A DNA stretch of 64,000 nt from Labrys okinawensis. GTDB lineage: Bacteria > Pseudomonadota > Alphaproteobacteria > Rhizobiales > Labraceae. The DNA lies in NCBI RefSeq assembly GCF_002982075.1, contig NZ_PUEJ01000011.1, positions 62,001 through 126,000 of the forward strand. The letters are read 5' to 3'. The position numbers and the translations under genes were made by a program. Shown here one piece after another: positions 51,104 through 59,701 of the stretch. Below the pieces are notes generated by a model. The model did not search any database. It worked only from the letters and a program-made list of their open reading frames with translations, and was not told where the DNA came from. How positions within the stretch are numbered: the first letter of the stretch is position 1; each line of letters begins with the position of its first letter.

Positions 51104-51664
51104 TCACTGTTGCAACAGAGTGACGGGAAGGGTGGCGAATGTTCCGACCTGCACGCGGCTGCCGTCTTCGACGGGGTTGAAAATCCATGCCAGGCGAGCG
51201 CCGTAATCATTCATCAGAGTCAGCAACCCGAGGCCCGATCCGGAAGTCTCCGGATCTGCCGCATTGGCCTCGATGCGTTCAATGAGCAGGTCACCGGGGT
51301 CACCGACCGTGATCTCGGCCAGCAGTGCCTGGAACGAGGCGGCTGTGTCGGAACTGATCACATTGGAGACCTTGACCTTGAAGGCATCGGTACCCATGGC
51401 CACCTCGACTCTGATCTCGCCGGGCTCGTGGAATTTGACCGCATTCTCGATCAATTCGTTCACGAGATAACCGATATTGTGCCGGACCGCGCGATAGTCG
51501 TTTCGGGATGTCCGGAAGGGCAGGGCGAATATGTCGGCGATGAAGTCCGATGTCGTCGCGCAATGATGCCATCTCAGGTCGAGAGGCCCGTCGAATAGGC
51601 TTACGCGGCTGACACGTTCGTCCATACCGATCACAATATCTTTTGATCCGTACAAAGTGGTCAT
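51104..51664 (-). CDS. HATPase-like regulator (slr1658/SiaB-like)
   Basis: 186 residues with a GHKL-ATPase-like N box and G box: VRHNIGYLVNELIENAVKFH and ETSGSGLGLLTLMNDYGARL. This is the small histidine-kinase-like fold of the slr1658/SiaB type that phosphorylates STAS partners on Ser/Thr. It lies 4 bp after the PP2C phosphatase gene and 3 bp before the STAS-like gene, the A-B-C order of SiaABC. Confidence 0.82.
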   Translation of the reverse strand: MTTLYGSKDIVIGMDERVSRVSLFDGPLDLRWHHCATTSDFIADIFALPFRTSRNDYRAVRHNIGYLVNELIENAVKFHEPGEIRVEVAMGTDAFKVKVSNVISSDTAASFQALLAEITVGDPGDLLIERIEANAADPETSGSGLGLLTLMNDYGARLAWIFNPVEDGSRVQVGTFATLPVTLLQQ

Positions 51665-51668
51665 GATG

Positions 51669-54017
51669 TTACCTGTGCCTGATAACGACGAGTGTTATGT
51701 CGTCGTGAATCTTACTAGTTCCAATGTAGTCCATCAGATCCTGGACAATTCCATTCTTTATTTCCTCGGCGCTCGAGCCATGACGCTGGCGTACGCTCTC
51801 TACGAGACGATCCAAGCCGAACAGTTCGCCCTTTCCGCCCTCCGCCTCGGTCACGCCATCGGTATGCAGCACCACCACGTCGCCGCTTGAGAAGGCTATG
51901 TTGCGGGTGGCGACGAAAGGCGAAATGTCCTTTTCGAGGCCGATCGGAAATCCCAGATCGATCGTATCGATGCGCTCGACGCCGCCACCTGCACGCACCA
52001 CTACAACTTCCTCGTGTTGGCCTGAAAGCGTCAGCTTGCCGTTCTCATAATCCAGAAAGGAGAGAGACAGATGCTTGTCTGAATTGGTTCGCTCAAGGTT
52101 CTTGAATATTGCTCGATTGAGTCGATCAAGGAATTGCGTGGGATTATTCTCGCCTGTTTCTTGCAGCGCCCGTGCGACCGACTGTACCATCAGCATCAGA
52201 ACACCGCTTTCGAGGCCATGGCCGGTTACGTCGCCAATTCCGACCTTGAGCTTCTGACCGTCGCGCAACACGTCGTAATAGTCGCCCCCAACCTCGTCTG
52301 CAGGCCGCATATAGGCCGCAATCTCTACCCCCGGCACATCATTCAGTTCACCTTCTTTGGGGAGCACCATTCTCTGGATCTGACGGGCCACGTCGAGCTC
52401 GGCGCCGAGCCGCAGATTTTCGCTGCGCAGCTGTTCGTTGAGCGAGGAGATTTCCAGATTGGCATTTTCGAGATCGCGTGTGCGATCCTCGACGAGCTTC
52501 TCGAGGTTCTCAGTATGGTAACTTATCTCCTCGGCCATTCGATTGAAGGCGACGCCGACCTCGCCGACCTCGTCTCTTGTCGGAATGTGGACGCGGACGG
52601 AATAATCCTTGGCCTGCAGCTTGCGTGCCGCCCCGGCCAGGGCGCTGAGGCCGGCCGTGATACGCTTCGACAGCCCGAATACCGCAGCGAATACGATACA
52701 GAGCGCAACGAAGATCGCCGCCAGCTGGTAGAGAAGGATGCGGTTGGTCGCTTTGGAAATGCTATCCTGAGCCGCAATCAGCGTGGCATATATCTCGTGT
52801 TCGGGAACGACGATGCCGACCGTCATCGTTTCCTTAGTTATGGGACCTGCGCTCCACATGTTCGTCGGCCTGAGTTTCTTGAGGACGACGATGTAGTTGA
52901 CCTTTTCACCATTGCGATCGAGCGGGATTGTCTGAATGACACCATCGTTGTTCTGATCGAGGGGAAGCGCCGCCACGGCCGCATCGGCACTTTTTCGCAG
53001 AGACCGGTCGAAGACCGTCGGGCTTGAATTGCCGATACCGAGCGTCTTTTCACCTTCGGGCGTTACGGCGAGTACATTGCCATTCGACATGGCGAGAAAT
53101 GCAAAGCCGGTATCCGCGATTTTCACGCTTTGCACGATGTCCGCCATCTGGTCCAGCGTGAGGTCGGCACCGACGACGCCGGCGACGTCTTTCCGGTCCT
53201 TGGTCCAGACGGGCTCGAAGAAACTGACGATCAGCTTGCCGGTAACGCCATCTTTATACGGGGAAAGCGTGGTGATCTTCTCATTGACCGGCTTGCTTGC
53301 CGGATCCTTGATCCAGCGCTGCCAGTCCTCGTAAAGTTCGGGAAAAAAGAAGTCCCACCAGTTCGTCGCATTGTGGCCCGGGTAGACCCGGTCGAACGTT
53401 GCGCCTTGATCGGTGTAGGGCGTCGAACGCAGAATTGGAGCACTCTTTGGACCGATGAAGTAGACCTGCAGCTTTCGGGTGCCATTCGCCTGGACAGCAG
53501 GACCGAAGATGTTGAAGGCCGTGCTGTCGCGTACAATTTTCGCAACGTCGGGCGGGAGATTTTTGGTCGCGTTGAGAAGATAGCCCCAAACTGTCACAGC
53601 CGACGGATCACCAGCTCCGTTCTGCCACCAATTGCTGGACGGGTTATAGACAAGAGGGGTGGAGAAGGTCGGGTCACCTTCGATCGCTTCACCCACCTTC
53701 GCCGCGATCTGAGGATGATCGATCAGGGCCTGCGTCGAGGCGGCAAGAATGTTGACCTCCGTATGGACCTGGTCGAGCAGCAGATCGGTCCGTTCGGCTG
53801 TGGTATCGATGTAATTGTGCAGGTATTCGCCGGTTGCCTTGGTCAGGCCGAGGCCGATCTGCTGGGTGGCATCCACCGAAAGCCGGTTCACGTTCCAAAG
53901 AGCAAGTCCACCGCTGATCAACAGGTCGAACAGGACTGCGCCACCGACAACCAGCACGAATTTCGCTCGGAATGAGCGCAGGCCAAATCGCGACGAATTT
54001 CCTGGCTCCTTACTCAT
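51669..54017 (-). CDS. Membrane PP2C/SpoIIE-type phosphatase with Cache and HAMP domains (SiaA-like)
   Basis: 782 residues from the ATG at 54017, overlapping the methyltransferase stop by 4 bp. Membrane helix 1 (about 19-41), a large periplasmic double-Cache sensor (about 45-375) with GVVGADLTLDQMADIVQSVK, membrane helix 2 (about 395-420), HAMP (GLSALAGAARKLQAKDYSVR), a coiled coil (about 470-525), then a PP2C/SpoIIE domain with DEVGGDYYDVL, GIGDVTGHGLESG, and IHDDITLVVIRHR, all metal aspartates present. It would dephosphorylate the STAS-like partners in response to an extracellular ligand. Confidence 0.93.
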   Translation of the reverse strand: MSKEPGNSSRFGLRSFRAKFVLVVGGAVLFDLLISGGLALWNVNRLSVDATQQIGLGLTKATGEYLHNYIDTTAERTDLLLDQVHTEVNILAASTQALIDHPQIAAKVGEAIEGDPTFSTPLVYNPSSNWWQNGAGDPSAVTVWGYLLNATKNLPPDVAKIVRDSTAFNIFGPAVQANGTRKLQVYFIGPKSAPILRSTPYTDQGATFDRVYPGHNATNWWDFFFPELYEDWQRWIKDPASKPVNEKITTLSPYKDGVTGKLIVSFFEPVWTKDRKDVAGVVGADLTLDQMADIVQSVKIADTGFAFLAMSNGNVLAVTPEGEKTLGIGNSSPTVFDRSLRKSADAAVAALPLDQNNDGVIQTIPLDRNGEKVNYIVVLKKLRPTNMWSAGPITKETMTVGIVVPEHEIYATLIAAQDSISKATNRILLYQLAAIFVALCIVFAAVFGLSKRITAGLSALAGAARKLQAKDYSVRVHIPTRDEVGEVGVAFNRMAEEISYHTENLEKLVEDRTRDLENANLEISSLNEQLRSENLRLGAELDVARQIQRMVLPKEGELNDVPGVEIAAYMRPADEVGGDYYDVLRDGQKLKVGIGDVTGHGLESGVLMLMVQSVARALQETGENNPTQFLDRLNRAIFKNLERTNSDKHLSLSFLDYENGKLTLSGQHEEVVVVRAGGGVERIDTIDLGFPIGLEKDISPFVATRNIAFSSGDVVVLHTDGVTEAEGGKGELFGLDRLVESVRQRHGSSAEEIKNGIVQDLMDYIGTSKIHDDITLVVIRHR

Positions 54018-55198
54018 AGCGGCTTTCGCCCCGACGCAATCCAGATCGGCCAGCCTGCATATCCCTTCGGATGCAATGCCGCGAAGATATGGTCCTGGAA
54101 GCCCTTGCGAAACTGCTCGATGAACTCGGGATCGTCGCCGCGTTTTTGGGACATTTCTCCTGCGAAAGTATTCTCCCACGCATGAATCATATCGGCGAAG
54201 TCCTGGGGATCTCCGTCGAGATTGGTTACCATGATGGACTCGGCACGAATATCGTCGAAACCGGCATCCATCAGATAATGGCGGCTCTTGGGACCCAGCT
54301 CGAGATCCATGTTGAAATGAGTAAAGAGCTTGGACAGCTCATTATACGTCCATTGAATGGACTCACCGCGGGGCTCTCCCAAACATTGAGATATCTTTTC
54401 ATTGGTAATATAGACGCGGCCGCCAGGCTTGCAGATTCTGTACATTTCCTTGAGAATTAGTGCCGGACGGTCAAATATCTGCAGGGAGTGACGGCAGGTC
54501 ACGAGATCGAACTGATTGTCTTCCAGCAACATCTCCGAGGCGTCACCATAGACGTACTCAATCCCGCTGATCTTGAATTCCGACGCTACCCTGCGTGCAT
54601 AGGCAAGGCTCGAGCGTGAGTGGTCGAGCGCGACAATTCGTGCGGGCGTGAATTCTCTCTGAACGAGCGCCGCGAAATCGCCGATACCGCAACAGATATC
54701 CGCCATGTAGATCCCGGGACGCATGCCGTGACGAGGCAAGATGTCGCGTTCGTGCCGCCATGTCATCTTGGTCTGGGTGCGCAGGACAGGGATGAAGCCG
54801 CCTTCCTCGAGAAAGCTCTGACCCGGGTAGAAATTAGCGTCATACTCTTGGACTTTGATGGCCGGCTGGATCCGGCTCAAACGCCCGAACTTCTCCGTCG
54901 TCCATCCGACCACGCTGGAGGTCACGATGACAAACTGCAGGTCCGGCCTGTCCCGGCTGGCATCCAGCAGTACACGCGCGAAGGCGTGGAATGCCAGGTT
55001 GTTCATCTGGGAGAGCCGCCGGACATTCACATAGAACACGCCTCTTACGCGATTAATCGAATCCCGCAATAACGCCAGGCACGAGGCCAACTCGTTCAAG
55101 GACTGGGGTCGCAGCGTCCCCGAAAGCGAGTACTCCTGATTGCTAAGGTCGAATTGCGCTTTGAAGCGCACATCATAGGCGAAGGGAATCGCGCTCAA
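54014..55198 (-). CDS. STAS-like domain fused to a class I SAM methyltransferase
   Basis: 394 residues. Residues 1-135 resemble the STAS-like neighbour (FDLSNQEYSLSGTLRPQSLN, VRGVFYVNVRRLSQMNNLAF); residues 145-390 are a methyltransferase with motif I IYMADICCGIGDFAALV (Asp167), acidic motif VALDHSRSSL, and FDLVTCRHSLQIFDRP followed by ALILKEMYRICKPGGRVYIT. It overlaps both neighbours by 4 bp. The methyl acceptor is unknown; fusion to a switch domain suggests that methylation is gated by the phosphatase/kinase pair. Confidence 0.88.
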   Translation of the reverse strand: MSAIPFAYDVRFKAQFDLSNQEYSLSGTLRPQSLNELASCLALLRDSINRVRGVFYVNVRRLSQMNNLAFHAFARVLLDASRDRPDLQFVIVTSSVVGWTTEKFGRLSRIQPAIKVQEYDANFYPGQSFLEEGGFIPVLRTQTKMTWRHERDILPRHGMRPGIYMADICCGIGDFAALVQREFTPARIVALDHSRSSLAYARRVASEFKISGIEYVYGDASEMLLEDNQFDLVTCRHSLQIFDRPALILKEMYRICKPGGRVYITNEKISQCLGEPRGESIQWTYNELSKLFTHFNMDLELGPKSRHYLMDAGFDDIRAESIMVTNLDGDPQDFADMIHAWENTFAGEMSQKRGDDPEFIEQFRKGFQDHIFAALHPKGYAGWPIWIASGRKPL

Positions 55199-55719
55199 TG
55201 TGTGAGGCCTCCAAGTGGCAGATCGACAGTGAGCGTAATGGTGTCATCCCCAACGGTGGTCAGGGTCACAGCAGCGCTGTAGCTGACGGCAAGTTCGACC
55301 AGGAGCATATCGCGGCCCACCTCGGTGGCGTCCGCCAATGAATCCATATAGTCGGCTTCAGCGCGGCTGCTTCGAAGGCGAGCTACCGCTTGCTTGAAGA
55401 AATCGCGTTCATCTTGGCTGCAGGTGAAGGTGAGTTCGACCCTCTCGGTGTCACCTTGGCGCGAAATCTTGCAGACAAAAGTCCCTCCGACATGATTGCT
55501 TCGGAATGTGATCTCCAGCAATTCATTGAGTGCAGATGAAAACAAGTTCGTGAATAGCACGGAATCCGGCCGGTTGTGGCTTATCATCCGAGCTAGAAAG
55601 GTTGAAATATAATCGCAATGCGTCCAATTGGAGTTGAAAGCCTCCATTTCCATATCAATTTGCACCATGATGTGAAAATCATGATCCAATGTAGCGTTGT
55701 GATTGACGTTCGGCGCCAT
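55195..55719 (-). CDS. Second HATPase-like switch protein
   Basis: 174 residues. FTNLFSSALNELLEITFRSN aligns in style with the N box of the slr1658-like protein at 51104 (N-E-L-I-E-N), but the Asn-rich ATP motif is weakened and the G box is not obvious. C-terminus is beta-rich (TLTTVGDDTITLTVDLPLGG). Overlaps the methyltransferase by 4 bp, so it probably pairs with its STAS-like domain. Catalytic ability is doubtful. Confidence 0.7.
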   Translation of the reverse strand: MAPNVNHNATLDHDFHIMVQIDMEMEAFNSNWTHCDYISTFLARMISHNRPDSVLFTNLFSSALNELLEITFRSNHVGGTFVCKISRQGDTERVELTFTCSQDERDFFKQAVARLRSSRAEADYMDSLADATEVGRDMLLVELAVSYSAAVTLTTVGDDTITLTVDLPLGGLTH

Positions 55720-55760
55720 ATGCTTCTCTGCTATTGAGATCCCAGTGGAATGTGTCGTCT

Positions 55761-57515
55761 TCAGTTGATGCGTTCGCGGCGCCTTCGTGGGGCTCTGGCC
55801 TTGGATGCGAATATTCGTGCCTTTTCCGCACTCATGGGCCGGCCGAGATGATAGCCTTGGAGGATGTCACACCCTTCGTTGATCAGCCATCGAGCTTGCA
55901 TGGCCGTTTCGACCCCTTCGGCTGTTACCATCATGTCGAGACCGTGTGCCATGGCAATAATCGCTCGAGCGATCGTCTGACTTTTGTGTTCCTTCTCGAT
56001 ATCTTGAATGAAGTACTTGTCTATTTTCAACGAATCGAAGGGAAAATTCTTCAGATAGCTGAGGGAGGAATAGCGTGTGCCGAAGTCGTCCAGCGAGATG
56101 CGGATACCCAGCACGTTAAGTGTGTTCAGGGTATCCAAATTATCCACGGTCTCCTCCAGCAGCACCGATTCCGTGATTTCCAGTTCTATTCTGCCAGCGT
56201 TTATGCCGGTGCTGTCGATGACCTGAGCCACGACGTCGGTGATGGACCCGCCGAGGAACTGCGCGGGCGACAGATTGACGGCGACGTTCAGGGAGTCTGG
56301 CCAGGTCATTGCCTGCCGGCAGGCTTCTTCCAGCACCCAACGGCCGATTTCCTCCATCAGGCCATCCGACTCCGCGATAGGAATGAAAACGTTGGGTGTT
56401 ATCCGCCCAATTTCCGGGTGATCCCAGCGCAACAGCGCCTCAAAGCCAACGATCTGGCCGGATGAGCGGAGCAGGGGCTGGTATTCGAGCAGAAGTTCTC
56501 GCCGTTCCAGAGCCAATCGAAGGCTACGCCTGAGGCTTTCGCGTTGCTCGATCAAAAGCATCATCGAGCGATTGAAAGTCCGCACGCAGCCGCGTCCTTC
56601 TCCCTTGGCAGCATAAAGCGCGATGTCAGCCGCCTTCATCAGTTCCTCGCCCTGTGTACCATGCTGAGGGCCGAAGGCGACGCCGACGCTGGCCCCGACG
56701 AAGAGCGGCATTCCATTGATGATGAAGGGTATCTTGAAAGCGTCGACGAGAGCCTGCGCCACACTCTCCGCTTCTTTCGGGTCCTTGCCATATTGGATGA
56801 TCGCGAATTCGTCGCCGGCATAGCGGAAGGCAGAATCGCCCTCCTGCAGTACACCTCGAATCCGATCGGCGGCCAGTTTGAGGAGCGTGTCGCCCGTGCC
56901 GTGCCCCAGCGTGTCGTTGACCGATTTGAAATCATCAAGATCGATCTGCAGCAGGGCCGAACGCACGTGCAGGCCGTCATTCGGCGTCAAGATTTCCTTG
57001 AGGCGCTCACTCAGGCGCTGCCGGTTCTGGAGGCCCGTCAGCACGTCATGATTAGCCTGATACATCAGTTTGCTGTGTTCGGCCTCCGCGGCCCTCGCAG
57101 GAGAATTCGCCACTTCGATCAGGCCGATCCCGTCGGCGGCGGGAAATGCCCAGACCTGCACTTCGCGATTGGGCGCGGCGGTAATATTGAAGGTTGTGGG
57201 AGCCCTGGTAAGAAGTACCTTGTCTAGGGCTCTCTTTGCTTCGCCTGTAGCAGCGCCAGGATAGATATCGAACAGGCTCGCACCAAGGGGCAGGTTGCCA
57301 CTGCGCACAGTCTCAAGCCGTGCGGAGAATTGAATAAGGCTTAAATCGCTATCGTAAAAAGAGGCTAATTCATGTGTATGTTTAAGAAATTCTGAAAGAG
57401 CCTGTTCGTCAGACGTAATTTTTCTAACTTTTACTGGGGTGCCTTTTGGTAACTTAGACTTTCTCCGAAAGCGGAACAATTCCTGGTCCTCTGATGATTG
57501 CTCAGACAGCCACAC
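55761..57515 (-). CDS. GGDEF-EAL cyclic-di-GMP enzyme
   Basis: 584 residues from a GTG at 57515. N-terminal PAS-like region (about 40-140), GGDEF domain (about 150-315) with the signature RYAGDEF (AGDEF, 233-237) and metal Asp in DLDDFKSVND, then a complete EAL domain: GFEALLRW (Glu359), NLSPAQFLGG, LEITESVLLE, SLDDFGTRYSSLSYLKNFPF, LKIDKYFI, TAEGVET. All EAL metal residues are present, so phosphodiesterase activity is likely; the AGDEF variant may still be a cyclase. First gene of the operon; takes the place of SiaD. Confidence 0.93.
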   Translation of the reverse strand: MWLSEQSSEDQELFRFRRKSKLPKGTPVKVRKITSDEQALSEFLKHTHELASFYDSDLSLIQFSARLETVRSGNLPLGASLFDIYPGAATGEAKRALDKVLLTRAPTTFNITAAPNREVQVWAFPAADGIGLIEVANSPARAAEAEHSKLMYQANHDVLTGLQNRQRLSERLKEILTPNDGLHVRSALLQIDLDDFKSVNDTLGHGTGDTLLKLAADRIRGVLQEGDSAFRYAGDEFAIIQYGKDPKEAESVAQALVDAFKIPFIINGMPLFVGASVGVAFGPQHGTQGEELMKAADIALYAAKGEGRGCVRTFNRSMMLLIEQRESLRRSLRLALERRELLLEYQPLLRSSGQIVGFEALLRWDHPEIGRITPNVFIPIAESDGLMEEIGRWVLEEACRQAMTWPDSLNVAVNLSPAQFLGGSITDVVAQVIDSTGINAGRIELEITESVLLEETVDNLDTLNTLNVLGIRISLDDFGTRYSSLSYLKNFPFDSLKIDKYFIQDIEKEHKSQTIARAIIAMAHGLDMMVTAEGVETAMQARWLINEGCDILQGYHLGRPMSAEKARIFASKARAPRRRRERIN

Positions 57516-57905
57516 ATTCGAGGTAAATTCCTACTCCAAATTTTACATCGAATACAATTCAGAATTTAGCTTTGTAAGCTGGAGCGGCGGGCGATCTCCA
57601 ATCTGTCCGCACCACAGCCGATGAGTGCCGGCATTGACGAGGCCGCAGTCTGAGATGATTGGATCGATGGCCGCTGCGATCGGTTCCTCGACTGTTCCTC
57701 GATGTCATAACCATGGGCGTTACCACCGCCGGCTGCCCTGTTGATCCATCCTCGCCGTATGCAGCGCGTCTGCGGAAGGTGGACAGGGCGTCACAATCTG
57801 CTCAGCCCATTTGCATCATCGGGAACGGGTGCCGAGGCGATGTGGTTAGGTTAACAGCCGCATGTCCGGCTGGGCTGGGGGATGCCTGTGTAGGAGGAGC
57901 AAGCT
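57516..57905. other. Intergenic region between divergent units
   Basis: 390 bp. The first 50 bp next to the GGDEF-EAL gene are AT-rich and probably hold its promoter. The remainder is GC-rich with no convincing gene; AGGAGGAGCAAGCT at the right end is the ribosome site of the next small gene. Confidence 0.5.
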
Positions 57906-58118
57906 ATGGTCAGCCAAACCGACGGTGATCCCAGACATCACATCCGGCAGACGAAGGCTCGCTTGCGGGAGATTACCGATCATCTGCGCGAGGATATCGA
58001 TAAGGTGGACGAGCCGCAGCTGAAGGCAATGTTCGAGACGTCTGCCGAAGTTCTTACTGGCCTCTCGAAAGCATTCAGCGATTACGAGCAGAAGAACGAA
58101 AGCGCTTGGCGAAAATAG
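57906..58118 (+). CDS. Small acidic/basic helical protein of unknown function
   Basis: 70 residues with a very strong AGGAGGAG ribosome site. Almost entirely helical and charged: RQTKARLREITDHLREDIDK then VDEPQLKAMFETSAEVLTGL and a basic end. No signal or membrane segment. Monocistronic by spacing. It resembles small stress or coiled-coil proteins but I cannot assign a family. Beyond it, to about 58390, no gene is supported. Confidence 0.7.
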   Translation: MVSQTDGDPRHHIRQTKARLREITDHLREDIDKVDEPQLKAMFETSAEVLTGLSKAFSDYEQKNESAWRK

Positions 58119-58389
58119 CGGTGCCGTCGCGAGGGTTCCGATCCCCGCGCGCCATGCTTGGACATCGAAGTTCTGGTTCGACAGGAGCAGATGCCGGCCT
58201 GGCTCGACGATGTGACCGGAGAAGCGGCCGAGAAGCCAGCACCCCGGGACGAGCATCGATCAAAGAGCCCAACAAGTCGGCTCGTCCAGGATCAGGCGAC
58301 AAGCGAGCGATGTTGCGCGACCCGCTGGCGACAGCCGGGTGAGTAGCCAGCGGGCATTTCTGCAGTGGGCACAGAGAGTGTTCGACGAT

Positions 58390-58428
58390 CTAAATATATT
58401 AAATCTATAAATTTAGTTGACATATAAT
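58390..58428 (+). promoter_or_regulatory. AT-rich dyad and -10-like element before the ribose-type operon
   Basis: CTAAAT (58390-58395) and ATTTAG (58411-58416) form an inverted repeat in an AT-only patch inside GC-rich DNA, followed by TTGACA and directly by TATAAT (58423-58428). TTGACA and TATAAT are adjacent, so they are not one promoter; TATAAT with a weaker upstream -35 overlapping the dyad is possible, which would make the dyad an operator. Confidence 0.4.
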
Positions 58429-58494
58429 CGGCGAACGTGTGTGCTCAGGCGAAGCCCTCGACCGATGGGCCAAAGTCAAAGCTGGACCGACCCG

Positions 58495-59526
58495 ATGACC
58501 ACGATTTCCTCCGCGCCGCTGGCGCGCCGCGCCCTCCTGAAAATGGGTTCGGCCCTGGCTGCCGCCGCAGCCCTCGGCGGTGCCGCCCGCGCCGACGATG
58601 CCGCCAAGCCCGAAGCCTCCAAGGCCGAAGCGGGATTGCCTTCCCTCAAGGGCAAGACCATCGCGATCAGCGTCGCCGGCACCGACCACTTTTTCGACCT
58701 CAAGGCCTATCAGGCCCAGGTCGAGACCGTGAAGGAACTCGGCGGCACGCCGATCGGCCTCGATGCCGGGCGCAACGACAAGACGCTGGTCAGCCAGCTG
58801 CAGACCCTGGTGACGCAAAAGCCCGATGCGGTGATCCAGACGCTCGGCACGCTCTCGGTTGTCGATCCCTGGCTGAAGAAGCTGCGCCAGGCCGGCATCC
58901 CCGTTTTTTCCGTCGATCTGCCCTCGACCAATGTCATCAACACGGCGACCTCGGACAATTTCTCCCTGGGCGCCCAACTCGCCTTGCAGTTGGTCTCCGA
59001 TATCGGCGGCAAGGGCAATGTCGTGGTCTTCAACGGCTTTTCGGGCGTCCCGGTCTGTGAGATCCGCTACACCCAGCTGCGCAATGTGCTGAAATACTAT
59101 CCCGAGGTGAAGATCATCCAGCCCGAATTGCGCGATGTCATCCCCAACACGGTGCAGGATGCCTATGCGCAGATCACCGCGCTGCTCAGCAAGTACCCGG
59201 AGAAGGGATCGATCTCCGCCATCTGGTCGGCCTGGGACATTCCGCAGCTCGGCGCCACCCAGGCCCTGATCGCGGCGGGGCGCAGCGAGATCCTCACCTA
59301 TGGCGTCGACGGCACGCCCGAGGTGCTGGCGCTGGTCAAGGATCCCAAGGCGCCGGCCGGCGCGGTGGCGGCCCAGCAGCCCTCGGTCATCGGCCGCCAG
59401 GCGGTGCTGAACCTCGCCCGCTATCTCAACGGCGATACCACGCTGCCCTCGCAGACCTTCCTGCCGGCGGTCATCGCCAACAAGAAGAATGCCGCCGAGG
59501 TGCAAAAGCAGCTGGGTCAGGCCTGA
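58495..59526 (+). CDS. Ribose-type (CUT2) sugar ABC transporter substrate-binding protein
   Basis: 343 residues from the ATG at 58495; Mets at 58417 and 58465 are further upstream in frame. Signal region begins ARRALLKMGSALAAAAALGG, twin-arginine-like, ending near ARA. The mature part has the RbsB-type fold: KTIAISVAGTDHFFDLKAYQ, QTLVTQKPDAVIQTLGTL, ILTYGVDGTPEVLALV, VAAQQPSVIGRQAVLNLARY. First gene of a four-gene import operon. Sugar identity unknown. Confidence 0.9.
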   Translation: MTTISSAPLARRALLKMGSALAAAAALGGAARADDAAKPEASKAEAGLPSLKGKTIAISVAGTDHFFDLKAYQAQVETVKELGGTPIGLDAGRNDKTLVSQLQTLVTQKPDAVIQTLGTLSVVDPWLKKLRQAGIPVFSVDLPSTNVINTATSDNFSLGAQLALQLVSDIGGKGNVVVFNGFSGVPVCEIRYTQLRNVLKYYPEVKIIQPELRDVIPNTVQDAYAQITALLSKYPEKGSISAIWSAWDIPQLGATQALIAAGRSEILTYGVDGTPEVLALVKDPKAPAGAVAAQQPSVIGRQAVLNLARYLNGDTTLPSQTFLPAVIANKKNAAEVQKQLGQA

Positions 59527-59580
59527 TGGCCTGACACCTGACCGAACCCGCAGGGTGCCCTCGTTGACACCATCCTGCTC

Positions 59581-59614
59581 AGCCACCCCATCCGCAAGCC
59601 CGGATGGGGTGGCT
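59581..59614 (+). terminator. 14-bp perfect hairpin between binding-protein and ATPase genes
   Basis: AGCCACCCCATCCG (59581-59594) and CGGATGGGGTGGCT (59601-59614) pair perfectly around a 6-nt loop. Followed by CTTCCTCG, without a real U-tract. It lies in the 175-bp gap of the operon and probably gives partial termination or mRNA protection so that the binding protein is made in excess. Confidence 0.65.
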
Positions 59615-59701
59615 CTTCCTCGTGGCCGGTCTCGTGCCGCATTCCTTGAGCTAGAGCCAAGCCCGCCGGTGTGCCGGCGACGTTGACCGACGATCGATGC
59701 C

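Noticed and set aside
58158..58346. Possible small gene after the 70-residue gene
   Set aside because: Only a TTG start, no ribosome site, and low-complexity Arg/Ser-rich end; not supported.
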